Shown here: positions 44,941 to 52,832 of the stretch, piece by piece | Layout: every line of letters begins with the position of its first letter | How positions within the stretch are numbered: the first letter of the stretch is position 1 | Assembly: GCA_034430895.1 (NCBI GenBank) | Contig: DAOUDW010000034.1 | Span: 124,001 to 188,000 of the forward strand | Direction of reading: 5' to 3' | Length of the DNA: 64,000 nt | Origin: WVZH01 sp034430895 | Lineage (GTDB): Bacteria > Chloroflexota > Anaerolineae > Anaerolineales > E44-bin32 | Translations under genes and position numbers: made by a program | The notes under the pieces: model-generated | Told to the model about the DNA's origin: nothing | The model's input: only the letters and a program-made list of their open reading frames with translations | Databases searched by the model: none

Positions 44941-44969
44941 ATTCTAGCATTTGAGGAATGGCGAGTCAA
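44941..44969 (-). promoter_or_regulatory. Predicted promoter of the NIL-mgtE-ydjC-methyltransferase-trmI operon
   Basis: On the minus strand TTGACT (44964-44969) and TAGAAT (44941-44946) have a 17-bp spacer, with TGc before the -10. The leader is about 60 nt, too short for a known Mg-sensing riboswitch, and no such structure is visible. Confidence 0.62.
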
Positions 44970-45017
44970 AAGACCTTGACGGAGGTGGCAATCCTTTCTT
45001 TTCACCATTCATGCAAA

Positions 45018-45048
45018 CAGGCCGTCTGGATATCACTCAGACGGCCTG
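45018..45048 (-). terminator. Probable terminator after the YugP-like protease gene
   Basis: CAGGCCGTCTG and CAGACGGCCTG form a perfect 11-bp stem with a 9-nt loop. Only three T follow on the minus strand, so termination strength is uncertain. It separates the protease pair from the NIL-mgtE promoter. Confidence 0.7.
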
Positions 45049-45117
45049 GCTGTGGATATACTCGAATATGCGGATGGCTCACATTTTCATAACTTCCTGC
45101 TTCGTTCGATGCAGCGT

Positions 45118-45825
45118 TCAGCGGCGTCGTCTGCTGCCCCCAATGACAAGACTAATCCAGTACAGCAACTGTAAGATGGCGGCCGCTAAAGCAGCAACGT
45201 AAGTAAAGGCGGCTGCATTCAAGACAGCATTGACACCCCGTTTCTCTTCTTCGGAGCGGATTAATCCACTATTCGAAAGCAATGCCCGTGCTCTGGAGGA
45301 TGCGTCCAATTCCACGGGCAGCGTGGCGAGGGAAAAGACAGCGCCGAGTGTAAAAGCGCCTACACCAAGCCATGCCATTTGCGTACCAAAAACTCCTCGA
45401 ATCAGAAGACCGGCTACGATAAGGATCAATCCCAATCGTGAACCGATATTCACAGCGGGAACAAGTGCTGCCCGGAAACGCAGTGGTAGATAGCCTTGTT
45501 GATCCTGCAATACATGTCCGATCTCGTGGGCAGCGATGGCTAAGGACGCCACGGATTGTCCCTGGGCAACACCTGGTGAAAGTTTGAGGGTATTTGAGCG
45601 GGGATTGTAGTGATCACCAAGTGGAGTGGGAGTACCTTCGAGACGGACATGGTGTAGACTCCCGTAGTTGAGCAATCTTTTCGCTGCCTCTGCACCGGAT
45701 ATCTGGTTGAGATTGCGTACCTTACTCCATTTGCGATAGGTTGAGTTGACCCAAAATTGTGCCAGCATCACGAGTAAAAAGGCAGGGATCATGTATACGA
45801 AATATGTTGAATCCCAGAATAACAT
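45118..45825 (-). CDS. Neutral zinc metallopeptidase, YugP family
   Basis: This membrane protease of 235 residues has an N-terminal helix, then A-I-A-A-H-E-I-G-H-V-L-Q (HExxH zinc site). Three hydrophobic helices follow, with L-P-V-E-L-D-A-S-S-R-A-R, where the Glu is the third zinc ligand of this family (Zn_peptidase_2). The protein closely follows YugP in layout. Function of the family is not established. Its gene starts 39 bp after the CtpA-like protease gene, so two proteases share one transcript. Confidence 0.9.
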   Translation of the reverse strand: MLFWDSTYFVYMIPAFLLVMLAQFWVNSTYRKWSKVRNLNQISGAEAAKRLLNYGSLHHVRLEGTPTPLGDHYNPRSNTLKLSPGVAQGQSVASLAIAAHEIGHVLQDQQGYLPLRFRAALVPAVNIGSRLGLILIVAGLLIRGVFGTQMAWLGVGAFTLGAVFSLATLPVELDASSRARALLSNSGLIRSEEEKRGVNAVLNAAAFTYVAALAAAILQLLYWISLVIGGSRRRR

Positions 45826-45864
45826 TCTATCTTCTCCCTTCGTGTGAAAATACCATCGTTCGAA

Positions 45865-47076
45865 TTAATCCTCTTCAAGCAGTAGTTCGATCGCAGCTTC
45901 AAGTTGGGTATCGTTACCCGCCTCCCAATCTTCCAGGGTAAATATAACTTCCACATCGGGTGTGAGACCTTGCCCGTGGATCAAGCGATCGTTGGGCGTA
46001 TACCACCGCGCGATCGTCACTCGAACAGCGCCCTGTTCTGAGGAGAGGGGGAGCCATTGTTGTACAGAGCCTTTACCGAAAGTCGTTTCACCCACGAGGA
46101 TCGCGCGTTCGTAGTCCTGAATGGCCCCAGCGACGATCTCGGACGCAGATGCCGAACCCTCATTGACGAGAACAATCAGCGGAATATCGGTGGCAAGGCC
46201 ACCTTTCCTGGTTTTATGGATTTCTTCGGTGCCATCGCCGAATCGCTCGGTAAGGACCACGCCTTCATCGATGAATTCCGAAGTTACTTCAATCGCGCTG
46301 AACAGATAGCCGCCTGCATTGTTGCGTAGATCCAGGATCAAGCCGCGTGTGTCTTCATCAATGAGTTCGGTCAATATGGTGCGTAAATCTTCGGCAGTCG
46401 TCTCGGCAAACGAGAATAATTGGATATGTACGATCCCATCTTCGAGTCTCTCTCCCTCAACGGTTGGGATGACAATACGGGCACGTTCGATATCAAATTC
46501 GAGCAACTCCGTTTCGCCTTCGCGATAGATCGTAAGATGAACCATCGTGCCTGCCGGTCCCAGGATGCGCTGAAGGACCAGGTTGCCGTCGATGCCGGTC
46601 ATGTCTTCCCCATCGATGTAGATGACTTCATCGCCCGGCTGCAAACCTACCTCTTCAGCAGGAGAGCCTTTTATGGGTGCGAGGATTGTCAGGTACTCCG
46701 CATCCGTGTCGACCCATGCACCGATTCCTTCATAACCTTCCAGCGTGGCGTTGGCTTGTTCGAACTCGAGTGGGTCCATGTATGAAGAGTGAGGATCGCC
46801 GAGAGAATCGACCAATCCTCTGATTGAGCCCTGCATCAACTCCGTGTCGTCCAGGGGCTGCTCAACGTAATGCTCGTGGAGGATGTCCCATGCCTCCCAA
46901 TAGGGTTCGAATAGAACCTGCATTTCCTCGGGGGAGATATTCTCGTAGAGCGATTCTTGTGGATCTCCCTCTGTTTCAATATGGATGCCCATCGCCAGGC
47001 CAACCGAGAACAACGCCGCGGCTAAAATCGCGCTGACGAGTGCACCAAGTAAGAACATACTCACTTTCGAAGACAT
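45865..47076 (-). CDS. C-terminal processing protease (CtpA, family S41)
   Basis: The chosen ATG (GGAGGAG nearby) gives 403 residues starting with a signal anchor (F-L-L-G-A-L-V-S-A-I-L). A PDZ domain covers about 100-180 (G-I-G-A-W-V-D, then G-L-Q-P-G-D-E-V-I-Y-I). The S41 domain has G-L-I-L-D-L-R-N-N-A-G-G, catalytic Ser in G-S-A-S-A-S-E-I and catalytic Lys in F-G-K-G-S-V-Q. It cleaves exported proteins from their C-termini. A longer frame to 47166 has no good start and would blur the signal. Confidence 0.93.
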   Translation of the reverse strand: MSSKVSMFLLGALVSAILAAALFSVGLAMGIHIETEGDPQESLYENISPEEMQVLFEPYWEAWDILHEHYVEQPLDDTELMQGSIRGLVDSLGDPHSSYMDPLEFEQANATLEGYEGIGAWVDTDAEYLTILAPIKGSPAEEVGLQPGDEVIYIDGEDMTGIDGNLVLQRILGPAGTMVHLTIYREGETELLEFDIERARIVIPTVEGERLEDGIVHIQLFSFAETTAEDLRTILTELIDEDTRGLILDLRNNAGGYLFSAIEVTSEFIDEGVVLTERFGDGTEEIHKTRKGGLATDIPLIVLVNEGSASASEIVAGAIQDYERAILVGETTFGKGSVQQWLPLSSEQGAVRVTIARWYTPNDRLIHGQGLTPDVEVIFTLEDWEAGNDTQLEAAIELLLEED

Positions 47077-47255
47077 TGTTTCACTCCTCCTGCACAACAC
47101 TCGCAGGTATGTTAAACCATAACACGTCAGTATAAGAAAAATATGAATACGTGAAGACCATAACAATTTGGAATTTTCGCCAAGAATGGCAGCTCTTTGG
47201 ACTTCATTGCACGCTCAGCCACACTCAATTTTGTTCCGCTAATAGCAATACCGAT

Positions 47256-48074
47256 TCACGATTTATCCAAACCGCACTTCTTCAGCCAGGTGGCGATGAG
47301 GTTATCGTATTCTTCGGTTCCCGCCTTTTCGGTGTATTCCAGAATCGCCATTCCATCGAGTGGGTAGAGTGGGTGACACGAACTCGGCCAGGCGCCCTCA
47401 GGTAGCTCAACAACGGCATCGACAACTGGTCCAACTATTTGTGCTTTTTCCAGTTTAGGTGAAATTCTCTCTGCTGTGATGATAACCTTGTCTGCGATGA
47501 GAGCGAGTTCTTCATCAACGCCTTTATTCCCGCCAATCGTGGCGTTCCCATCCGGATCGGCTTCGAGTGCATGAATTACGGCGACATCACAGGTGATGGC
47601 GGGAAATGCGGTGAGTGTTTCACCACTATAGGGATCCACGACTTCCTTTACATCCGGACGCAGCATAGGTAAATCGGTACCTTGCCAAGCTGTGGACGGT
47701 AGGAAGCCGACATTCGACATCGCGGCACGTATACCGCAGGCGAGACTGGCTTCGGTTTCTTCGATGATCTCGATGGTGCCATTCCCGGCTGCCGAAGTGA
47801 AATTCGGGGCAAGTCCGAATGCCTCCAACCCGAAGTAACAGGAACGTACTTTTGATACCATCCCGGCGCCTACGAGCAAATCACTTTCGATGCCAGCTGT
47901 AAAACATAGCAGACTCATTTCATCCGGGGTTTGTTCTCGTTGATACCGCGCTAATAAAGCGAGAGCGAACATTATAGGTCGGCGATAAAGCGTTATCCCG
48001 CCGAAAGCGATCGTGCAGCCTTTCTTCGGGACGAGGTCAACCACCTGGTGCAGTGTTTGCAGTTTATTGGCCAT
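47256..48074 (-). CDS. CoA-transferase family I subunit A-like protein
   Basis: The 272 residues resemble the alpha subunit of family I CoA-transferases of the glutaconate type (GctA). I-A-F-G-G-I-T-L-Y-R-R-P near the start is the oxyanion-hole-like region, and L-L-V-G-A-G-M-V-S and D-V-A-V-I-H-A-L-E-A-D-P-D-G-N-A follow. The catalytic Glu of these enzymes sits in the beta subunit, which is not encoded next to it here. The longer frame to 48155 runs into the upstream gene; ATG 48074, with AGGAG upstream, is chosen. Its start overlaps the small membrane gene by 11 bp. Confidence 0.82.
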   Translation of the reverse strand: MANKLQTLHQVVDLVPKKGCTIAFGGITLYRRPIMFALALLARYQREQTPDEMSLLCFTAGIESDLLVGAGMVSKVRSCYFGLEAFGLAPNFTSAAGNGTIEIIEETEASLACGIRAAMSNVGFLPSTAWQGTDLPMLRPDVKEVVDPYSGETLTAFPAITCDVAVIHALEADPDGNATIGGNKGVDEELALIADKVIITAERISPKLEKAQIVGPVVDAVVELPEGAWPSSCHPLYPLDGMAILEYTEKAGTEEYDNLIATWLKKCGLDKS

Positions 48075-48303
48075 CCTGGGTCGTGTTCTCCTTTTCGATG
48101 ACGGCGTCGAGATCATGCAATTCCCTTCGCAGTTCGTCGATCGCCTCCTGCTCATCGTGCCAGGGAGATTTTATTTGCTTAAGTGGATTGCTTGACGACT
48201 TCAGACTACGACGTAAAAAGGGCACCATAATTACGAAGTTGACAAGTAGCACCAGCAGAATCACTGCGCATACTATTCCTGTGCCATCATCGAATGAATC
48301 CAT
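48064..48303 (-). CDS. Small single-pass membrane protein with coiled coil, unknown function
   Basis: The 79 residues comprise a short acidic start, one hydrophobic helix (I-V-C-A-V-I-L-L-V-L-L-V-N-F), a basic loop and a charged C-terminal helix likely to form a coiled coil (E-L-R-R-E-L-H-D-L-D). It ends inside the CoA-transferase gene and begins 1 bp after the HAD gene, so all three are translated together. I do not recognise a family. Confidence 0.7.
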   Translation of the reverse strand: MDSFDDGTGIVCAVILLVLLVNFVIMVPFLRRSLKSSSNPLKQIKSPWHDEQEAIDELRRELHDLDAVIEKENTTQDGQ

Positions 48304-48304
48304 T

Positions 48305-48949
48305 TCAATCCATCAACTCGATTACCGTATCGAGAAGGTCTGTAACACACTGTAGATGATAATCCACATTGGCAGGCTTTGCTTTATTTCCGACCAATAC
48401 GGTTTTCATACCGAGTGTTACTGCAGGAAGGAGGTTGTCAACGCGGTCGTCGAGAATTAAGCAGTTTCCCGGGTTGCTGGTTTTGGTGATCTCCATTGCC
48501 CGGGTGTAGGATTGCGGTTTTGGCTTGTTGATAAAATCGAGCGCAACGATATCGATGATGGTTTCGATATTGGATTCAATCCCCAGGATATTGAGAACGC
48601 GTTTGGCATGGCCGGTGTTGGAATTTGTGAACACGATTTTTCGCTGTTGAATCTGCGCCAACATTTTTTGCAGATCTGGATCCGGATGGAGAAAGTCCTC
48701 CAATGGGACTTCGTGAACGTATTCCAAATAATCCTGCGGGTTGATTTGATGATTGGCGATCAAGCCATTTAAGGTCGTGCCATAAGAATGCAAATACCCA
48801 TCACGTATTTCGGAGACATGCTGCTCAGGGATGTTCAGCCGCTGGATCATAAATGCGTTGATTCGCTCCCCGATCGCTTCCCATAATCCGTTCGTGTTTG
48901 GGTAGAGTGTATCGTCGAGATCAAAGAAAATTGTGTGGATTGTGGTCAT
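48305..48949 (-). CDS. HAD-superfamily pyrimidine 5'-nucleotidase-like phosphatase
   Basis: HAD motif I F-F-D-L-D-D-T-L-Y-P is near the N-terminus, followed by motif II F-T-N-S-N, motif III Lys in N-K-P-K-P and motif IV L-I-L-D-D-R-V-D-N. The cap is small and helical (C1), as in the Sdt1/YjjG group that dephosphorylates pyrimidine nucleotides. ATG 48949 is preferred over the upstream TTG because AAGGA lies at proper spacing. It is the first gene of its operon. Confidence 0.9.
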   Translation of the reverse strand: MTTIHTIFFDLDDTLYPNTNGLWEAIGERINAFMIQRLNIPEQHVSEIRDGYLHSYGTTLNGLIANHQINPQDYLEYVHEVPLEDFLHPDPDLQKMLAQIQQRKIVFTNSNTGHAKRVLNILGIESNIETIIDIVALDFINKPKPQSYTRAMEITKTSNPGNCLILDDRVDNLLPAVTLGMKTVLVGNKAKPANVDYHLQCVTDLLDTVIELMD

Positions 48950-48991
48950 GCCAAGGTTGTCCTTCAACAGCGATTTTTACACAACTCCGGC

Positions 48992-49020
48992 AGTATAGGT
49001 GTTGAGCTGGAGGGTGTCAA
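48992..49020 (-). promoter_or_regulatory. Predicted promoter of the HAD-membrane protein-CoA-transferase operon
   Basis: On the minus strand TTGACA (49015-49020, full consensus) is 17 bp from TATACT (48992-48997). Its -35 overlaps the -35 of the divergent mutL promoter almost completely. Confidence 0.75.
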
Positions 49021-49042
49021 CGGATTGCCTCGAGGTTATAAT
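49014..49042 (+). promoter_or_regulatory. Predicted mutL promoter
   Basis: GTGTCA (49014-49019) and a perfect TATAAT (49037-49042) have a 17-bp spacer. The mutL ATG begins 11 bp after the -10, leaving about 5 nt of leader and no Shine-Dalgarno sequence. Confidence 0.6.
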
Positions 49043-49053
49043 CTAAACCCACA

Positions 49054-50793
49054 ATGAAGAAATCAATGCCTATCGCGATTTTACCCGAAGAAGTCGCCTC
49101 TGCGATTGCCGCTGGAGAAGTCGTTGAGCGGCCGGTTTCGGTTGTCAAGGAATTGGTCGAAAACGCGCTTGATGCTTCCGCGCGCTCGATCGAAATCACG
49201 GTGCAACGAGGGGGCAGTGGTTTGATCGAGGTCGCGGACGATGGCATCGGCATACCTCGCCAGGAAGTTCCGCTGGCGGTTGCCCGTTTCGCCACATCGA
49301 AGTTGAGAACGGCTGAAGATTTATTTGCCATTCAAACCCTCGGATTTCGAGGTGAGGCGCTTTCCGCCATCGGTGCAGTCTCGCGCTTCGAACTCATATC
49401 GAGAGCGGCAGGGGAGGAAACGGGAAGCCGCTTAATCGTCGAGGGTGGACAGGCGGGCGATCTGCAATCTGTTGGTTCACCACAGGGCACAATCGTGCGT
49501 GTGCGTGATCTCTTCTTCAACGTTCCTGCGAGAAAGAAATTTCTGAAAACCGAAACAACGGAGCGTAGACGGATTTCCGCCCTTGTGACTCGTTATGCGT
49601 TGGCGTATCCCGAGGTACGCTTCAGATTAACACAGGAAGGGCGTGATGCATTCCAGAGTTCAGGGAAGGGGGATCGCAGAGAAATTTTAGCGGCGATCTA
49701 CGATGTGGAGAAAGCCAGGGAATTGATCGCTATTCTAGAAACCAGCGGCACGCCTTTCCGTATTCAAGGGTTCATCAGCCCGCCGTCGATCCATCGCGGC
49801 AATCGACGAGAATTGACGTTTTTTGTCAACGGACGATGGGTGCAAGATTCAAGTCTCTCGGCTGCTGTGGTTCAAGCCTATCATGCCTTGCTTATGGTCG
49901 GACGATACCCAATGGCCGTGCTGTTCCTCGATCTCCCACCTGGCTCCGTCGATGTGAATGTACATCCTGCCAAAGCCGAAGTACGCTTTCGCGAACAGGA
50001 TGTGGTCTTTTCGGTGGTTCAACGAGTGGTTCGTTCGACGTTGTTAGGCCAAGCACCGGCGCCGTCGATAGGATTGGGTACAAGCTCCGTTACGGGATCT
50101 TGGGAGGAATCTGATTCATCAGTTCATACCGATTGGCAACTCGCGCAGCGATTGGTGGAGGCGCAAGAAGTTGGTGGTGGAATCCGGCTTCAATCTGCCT
50201 TGCCGGTCGGCAACCTGCCGTTGTTGAGAGCCGTTGGGCAAATTGGTGCCACGTATCTCGTCGCAGAAGGCCCGGATGGGCTTTACTTGGTTGATCAACA
50301 TGCGGCGCACGAGCGGATCCTCTTTGAGGCATTGATGCAGGCATTCGAGCAAGGACAGGTCGAGGTCCAAGCCCTGCTCGAACCACTGGTTGTGAGCTTA
50401 CCGCTTGAACAATGTGAACTGATCGACCAACAATTCGATGTGCTCCAGCGCATTGGTTTGGATGTGGAACCTTTTGGACAGAGGACATATCGATTGCTCG
50501 CCATTCCGGCGATGTTTGTATCGGCTGACCCAGAGCAAATTCTTCGATCCGTAGTGGAAGATCTAGAAGAGGATGAAACGCCCCTGGCCAAGGAAACAGA
50601 GGCAAAGCTGGCTGCGCGTGCGTGCAAACGTGCGGCGATAAAAGCAGGCCAGGTTCTTTCGATGCAAGAGCAGCAAAAGTTACTCCGAGATCTCGAAGGT
50701 TGTCGTGTCCCGCGGACTTGCCCACACGGCAGACCGACGATGATTCATCTTTCCGTTGACGCGCTTGAACGCCAGTTCGGACGAAGAGGTTGA
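49054..50793 (+). CDS. mutL: DNA mismatch repair protein MutL, endonuclease type
   Basis: The N-terminal GHKL ATPase has I-A-A-G-E-V-V-E-R-P, L-V-E-N-A-L-D-A, D-D-G-I-G-I and G-F-R-G-E-A-L. The C-terminal domain carries the latent endonuclease motif D-Q-H-A-A-H-E-R-I-L-F-E starting at Asp414, plus A-C-K-R-A-A-I-K-A and C-P-H-G-R-P. It therefore belongs to MutL proteins that nick DNA themselves, as in bacteria lacking MutH. The 579 residues are standard. MutS is not in the window. Start appears leaderless. Confidence 0.96.
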   Translation: MKKSMPIAILPEEVASAIAAGEVVERPVSVVKELVENALDASARSIEITVQRGGSGLIEVADDGIGIPRQEVPLAVARFATSKLRTAEDLFAIQTLGFRGEALSAIGAVSRFELISRAAGEETGSRLIVEGGQAGDLQSVGSPQGTIVRVRDLFFNVPARKKFLKTETTERRRISALVTRYALAYPEVRFRLTQEGRDAFQSSGKGDRREILAAIYDVEKARELIAILETSGTPFRIQGFISPPSIHRGNRRELTFFVNGRWVQDSSLSAAVVQAYHALLMVGRYPMAVLFLDLPPGSVDVNVHPAKAEVRFREQDVVFSVVQRVVRSTLLGQAPAPSIGLGTSSVTGSWEESDSSVHTDWQLAQRLVEAQEVGGGIRLQSALPVGNLPLLRAVGQIGATYLVAEGPDGLYLVDQHAAHERILFEALMQAFEQGQVEVQALLEPLVVSLPLEQCELIDQQFDVLQRIGLDVEPFGQRTYRLLAIPAMFVSADPEQILRSVVEDLEEDETPLAKETEAKLAARACKRAAIKAGQVLSMQEQQKLLRDLEGCRVPRTCPHGRPTMIHLSVDALERQFGRRG

Positions 50794-50812
50794 GTTCGAG
50801 TTGGGTATCATT

Positions 50813-52057
50813 CTAGCTTGCGGCTGTTCCCCGCGGGATGGGTAATTGCAGTCGAAAAATGCTGCCTTTTCCCAACTGGCTTTCAACTTCAATGTCTCCA
50901 TTGTGGTTGCGGGCGATCCGTTTGGCGATCACCAAGCCCAATCCCGTGCCTTTGACATCGTTTTCCTGGTCCGGAACACGGTAAAAACGTTCGAAAATGT
51001 GGGGCAAGCTTTTTGCTGGAATACCATATCCGGTGTCTTCCACAGAGAACACAAGAGAGTCCTTGTCACGCTGCAGGGATAGCATAACTTGGCCGTTTTC
51101 GTGATTGTATTTAATCGCATTGGTGAGCAGATTCAACACAACCTGTTTCAATCGATTGCGGTCACCATGGACTGGATTGAGGTTGCGTTCGAAGTCGGTT
51201 TTCAAAGTTACTTTTCGCTCGTCGGCTTGAGGGCGAACAAGTTCCAAACATTCCACAACCAAGCCCTCGAGGTGAACGGGTTCCCTTTCGAATTTCGCTC
51301 GACCGGATTCCAGACGCGCCAATTCCAAAAAGTCGGTCGTCATTTCGTTAAGTCGCTGGACCTCGCCGAATATCGTCTTGCTGAGTTTGCCGCTTTGTTC
51401 CCGGGCGAGATCCGGTCGCTGCAAAAGATGCGCAGCTGCCAGAAGCGCGGCCAAAGGCGTTCTGAGCTCGTGCACCATTTCGGCGATCAGATCGCTCTGT
51501 TGGAATAATCGTGTGTTTTCGATGGCGATTGCGGCCTGAGCGGCAAGCGATCGAAGTATCAATTGATCGTCTTCAGTGAATGTTCCTTGTTCCTTGTTGA
51601 GCACTTCGATCACGCCGATGGTTTTGTCTTTGGTTTGTAAGGGTACACCGAGGATCGATCGGGTGAGAAAGTCCGTCTGCAAGTCGATGTCGGCGAAGAA
51701 TCGGGAATCTGATTTGGTGTCCTCAACGAGTAGTGGTTCCTGGTTGGAGTAGATCCATCCTGCGATGCTGTTGTCCGTCGGTACTATGGACCGGCTGAAC
51801 CCTTCTTTAAGTGGTCCGGTTGCCGCTTCGAAGTATAGGTGGTTGGTTTGTGAATCGTACAACAGAATCGACGAAGCTTCGCTGGTCGTTAGCTCACGCG
51901 CAACCTCGGCAATATGCTGCAGCAATGTCTCTTGATCCAGGGTGGAGACCAATTCCGAACTGACTTCAAGGAGACGCGCATAGCGTTTCAAGAGTCTTGG
52001 ATAATTCCGGATTGCCGATTCATCTGTTGCTGAACGGGTTCTATTTGATTTATTCAC
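50813..52057 (-). CDS. GAF-domain sensor histidine kinase
   Basis: From the GTG start (GGAG 6 nt before it, overlapping the sirtuin stop by 8 bp) the protein has 414 residues. It contains a GAF domain (about 50-190; G-W-I-Y-S-N-Q-E-P-L-L-V), HisKA with M-V-H-E-L-R-T-P-L (intact phospho-acceptor His), and HATPase_c with N-L-L-T-N-A-I-K-Y, D-T-G-Y-G-I-P and G-T-G-L-G-L-V-I-A-K. There are no membrane helices, so it senses an internal signal. An upstream ATG at 52069 is possible. The receiver in the first gene of this operon is its likely target. Confidence 0.92.
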   Translation of the reverse strand: MNKSNRTRSATDESAIRNYPRLLKRYARLLEVSSELVSTLDQETLLQHIAEVARELTTSEASSILLYDSQTNHLYFEAATGPLKEGFSRSIVPTDNSIAGWIYSNQEPLLVEDTKSDSRFFADIDLQTDFLTRSILGVPLQTKDKTIGVIEVLNKEQGTFTEDDQLILRSLAAQAAIAIENTRLFQQSDLIAEMVHELRTPLAALLAAAHLLQRPDLAREQSGKLSKTIFGEVQRLNEMTTDFLELARLESGRAKFEREPVHLEGLVVECLELVRPQADERKVTLKTDFERNLNPVHGDRNRLKQVVLNLLTNAIKYNHENGQVMLSLQRDKDSLVFSVEDTGYGIPAKSLPHIFERFYRVPDQENDVKGTGLGLVIAKRIARNHNGDIEVESQLGKGSIFRLQLPIPRGTAAS

Positions 52058-52832
52058 CAAGCACTCCATCTGCAAGATTGGGAAGAATGGTTTCCACATC
52101 GTCGTGAAAAACGGCATCTGCGCGTTCATCAAGGTACGTGGGTGTGTGATTTACGATGATCAGCCTCGCTCCAGTGTTTAGTGGTTCGATGGGTAGCATG
52201 GCTGCGGGGGTCACTTGAAGTGACGACCCAGCGATGATGATCAATTCACTCTTGGAAAGCAGATTCTCAGCGGAAAGTACGACATCATAGGGTAGCTGTT
52301 CTCCAAAGAGAATTGCGTTGGGTTTGAGTACGCCGCCACATTTCGTGCAAAGCGGGACATCGCCGTTTCGTATAAACGCTTCCAGGATTCCTTCTGTATC
52401 AAACATCTCGTAGCAGGCGACACAGGTAGCCTGACGCAGATGGCCGTGCAATTCGAGTATGTTTATTGATCCAGCTCGATGATGAAGTGCGTCGATGTTC
52501 TGTGTGAGAATGCCGGCGAGATAACCGGCTTTCTCGAGGCGCGCAAGCGCAATGTGGGCAGAATTTGGTTTTGCATCCCGGATCAATTTAGCCAGCGGGT
52601 GAATCCAATCATAGAATTTGCTCGGATTATGACGAAAGGCAGTCAGCGAAGCAACTTCCATTGGATCGTATCTTTCCCACAAACCGGAATGGGGGGAACG
52701 GAAATCCGGAATGCCCGAAGGTGTCGATATGCCAGCGCCGGTAATCGCAACCGTACGTTTTGATTTTTTTAGAAGCGAAATCGCCGTACGAAGGAGCGGC
52801 TCAAGACCATCAAGCTTCACGACGGGTCTCAA
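52050..52832 (-). CDS. Sir2-family NAD-dependent protein deacylase
   Basis: Sirtuin blocks are complete: T-G-A-G-I-S-T-P-S-G-I-P-D-F-R, T-Q-N-I-D-A-L-H-H-R-A-G, catalytic His in E-L-H-G-H, zinc Cys pairs C-V-A-C and C-T-K-C, and N-A-I-L-F-G-E and G-S-S-L-Q-V-T-P. It removes acyl groups from lysines using NAD. Fused overlap with neighbours on both sides (4 bp with REC-MinD, 8 bp with the kinase) shows it belongs to a signalling operon, which is unusual for a bacterial sirtuin. Target proteins are unknown. Confidence 0.95.
   Translation of the reverse strand: MRPVVKLDGLEPLLRTAISLLKKSKRTVAITGAGISTPSGIPDFRSPHSGLWERYDPMEVASLTAFRHNPSKFYDWIHPLAKLIRDAKPNSAHIALARLEKAGYLAGILTQNIDALHHRAGSINILELHGHLRQATCVACYEMFDTEGILEAFIRNGDVPLCTKCGGVLKPNAILFGEQLPYDVVLSAENLLSKSELIIIAGSSLQVTPAAMLPIEPLNTGARLIIVNHTPTYLDERADAVFHDDVETILPNLADGVLGE

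Noticed and set aside
44878..44969. Mg-sensing riboswitch before mgtE
   Set aside because: The leader from the predicted promoter is only about 60 nt and shows no M-box or ykoK-type structure.
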